In this document: piece after piece, positions 41,231 to 41,689 of the stretch
Layout: every line of letters begins with the position of its first letter
Numbering within the stretch: the first letter of the stretch is position 1
Source of the DNA: an uncultured bacterium
GTDB taxonomy: Bacteria > Cyanobacteriota > Vampirovibrionia > Gastranaerophilales > Gastranaerophilaceae
Direction: 5' to 3'
DNA: 41,689 nucleotides
Assembly: GCA_949294395.1 (NCBI GenBank)
Contig: CASFGU010000031.1
Coordinates: 1-41,689 of the forward strand
Program-made: the position numbers and the translations under genes
The notes under the pieces: model-generated
What the model was told of the DNA's origin: nothing
The model's input: the letters and a program-made list of their open reading frames with translations, nothing else
The model's database searches: none

Positions 41231-41689
41231 ATGGAAAACGCAAGTATAGCAAGGATTTACGGGGGGGGGGGGCAAGTAGTTTAAGCTCCTTAACCGGCAC
41301 AGAACAAGGGTTGCAGGCAGCCGACAGAGGCAAAGCCTTTAGTTGGCGTGCGTTCTGGCGACGGCTGTTTGAGGAAAAATCCCCCCTAACCCAATTAAAA
41401 AAATGGGTAGTATCAAAGACCTCCCTTATTAAGGGAGGTGGCACGGTAGTGCCGGAGGGTTTTGTTAACCTTTCACCCCTTCCACCCTTCAACTTTTCAA
41501 CAGTTCTGCCTGTCGGATTAGTAAATCCGACCTACGCTGCTGAAGTGCCGGAGGGTAAACCCTCACCCGAATTTGTAAATTCGCAGCTGCTCATTAACAA
41601 ATTCTGCCCTCAGCACAAGGCATACAGGGTCACACGCTTCGCAGGGCTCAGCGGTACCCTTTGTATCACAAAGAAAGAGGGTAATAGCG
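41231..41689 (+). pseudogene. gene out of frame at a G12 tract, running off the right edge
   Basis: AAAGGAG at 41216-41222 lies 8 bases before ATG 41231. The frame reads MENASIARIYGGGG then meets a stop at codon 18 (TAA 41282-41284), because the tract has 12 G. With 10 or 13 G the frame would be open for the rest of the window, about 137 further codons with no stop. The downstream text begins ASSLSSLTGTEQGL and later passes through five palindromes (41419-41439, 41440-41453, 41512-41531, 41551-41564, 41568-41583). The product is not recognised, and the palindrome-derived parts may be non-native. It could be a phase-variable gene in the off state, a repeat-filled pseudogene, or a miscounted tract. 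Confidence 0.5.
41261..41272. repeat. G12 homopolymer ten codons into a gene
   Basis: Twelve consecutive G starting at codon 11 of the frame from ATG 41231. It is the same length as the tract in the AlgJ-like gene, but here the count leaves the gene closed. Confidence 0.9.

Noticed and set aside
41166-41492. Long open frame on the minus strand opposite the G12 gene
   Set aside because: It is read through the complement of the palindromes and has no ribosome binding site. Palindromes tend to be open on both strands, and the plus strand has the proper start signals.
1-41689. Window as a circular plasmid, because the last bases AGCG equal the first bases
   Set aside because: A 4-base match is chance, and lepA, prmC, fab genes and tmRNA are chromosomal.
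1-41689. CRISPR arrays and tRNA genes
   Set aside because: No regularly spaced direct repeats with unique spacers were seen, and no cloverleaf other than the tRNA-like part of tmRNA.

Overview
The window looks like a chromosomal piece of an AT-rich, diderm, gut-type bacterium on the non-photosynthetic cyanobacterial side (Melainabacteria/Vampirovibrionia, probably Gastranaerophilales-like). This is inferred from a cyanobacterium-like tmRNA tag, an L32 and LepA of that flavour, an autotransporter-type outer-membrane protein, and several small proteins I do not recognise outside that group. No 16S or other decisive marker is present, so the placement is moderate.

Layout. (1) 1-7060: housekeeping genes on the minus strand: lepA, prmC, a DUF3137 membrane protein, two uncharacterised proteins, a HAD phosphatase and a NUDIX hydrolase. 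(2) 7100-7340: a compact plus-strand unit with promoter, a hairpin hiding the ribosome binding site, a 24-residue hydrophobic peptide and a 3' hairpin. It has the architecture of a small toxin or leader-peptide gene. (3) 7386-11984: a MITE, then an MBOAT acyltransferase and an AlgJ/AlgX-like protein (polysaccharide O-acetylation; the second gene carries a G12 tract) and a HEAT-repeat protein. (4) 12097-20573: the fatty-acid cluster, in order an unknown small gene, yceD, rpmF, plsX, fabH, [a HEPN/MNT pair with a broken HEPN gene, and an unknown gene behind a GATAG repeat], fabD, fabG, acpP, fabF. (5) 20875-26500: tmRNA and an island at its 3' end. Two 167-bp direct repeats bracket an AbiEi/AbiEii abortive-infection pair. 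Beyond them lie a secreted small protein, a serine recombinase interrupted by one TGA, a DUF2924 protein and a transposase remnant. (6) 26500-31990: a candidate defence block of DUF2971, DUF262-DUF1524 (GmrSD-like) and a second DUF262 protein in one tight operon, with a divergent DUF2130 protein. (7) 32033-40868: a PHP-zinc ribbon-UvrD helicase fusion, a beta-helix autotransporter, a ferredoxin-nitroreductase, a TSCPD protein, a secreted protein and a frameshifted glucosaminidase. (8) 40869-41689: palindrome-rich DNA and a gene start followed at once by a G12 tract that puts it out of frame.

Three themes link the regions. First, a MITE family with about 26-bp terminal inverted repeats and perfect 8-bp target duplications is present in three full copies and one fragment. 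One copy swaps the stop codon of a gene without changing its product. Second, simple-sequence tracts (two G12, one A8, one GATAG repeat) sit where length changes would switch genes on or off. Two single-base frameshifts lie in homopolymers, so read errors must be excluded before phase variation is claimed. Third, defence-type genes (AbiE, HEPN/MNT, DUF262 pair, DUF2971) are concentrated between 15.5 and 31 kb.
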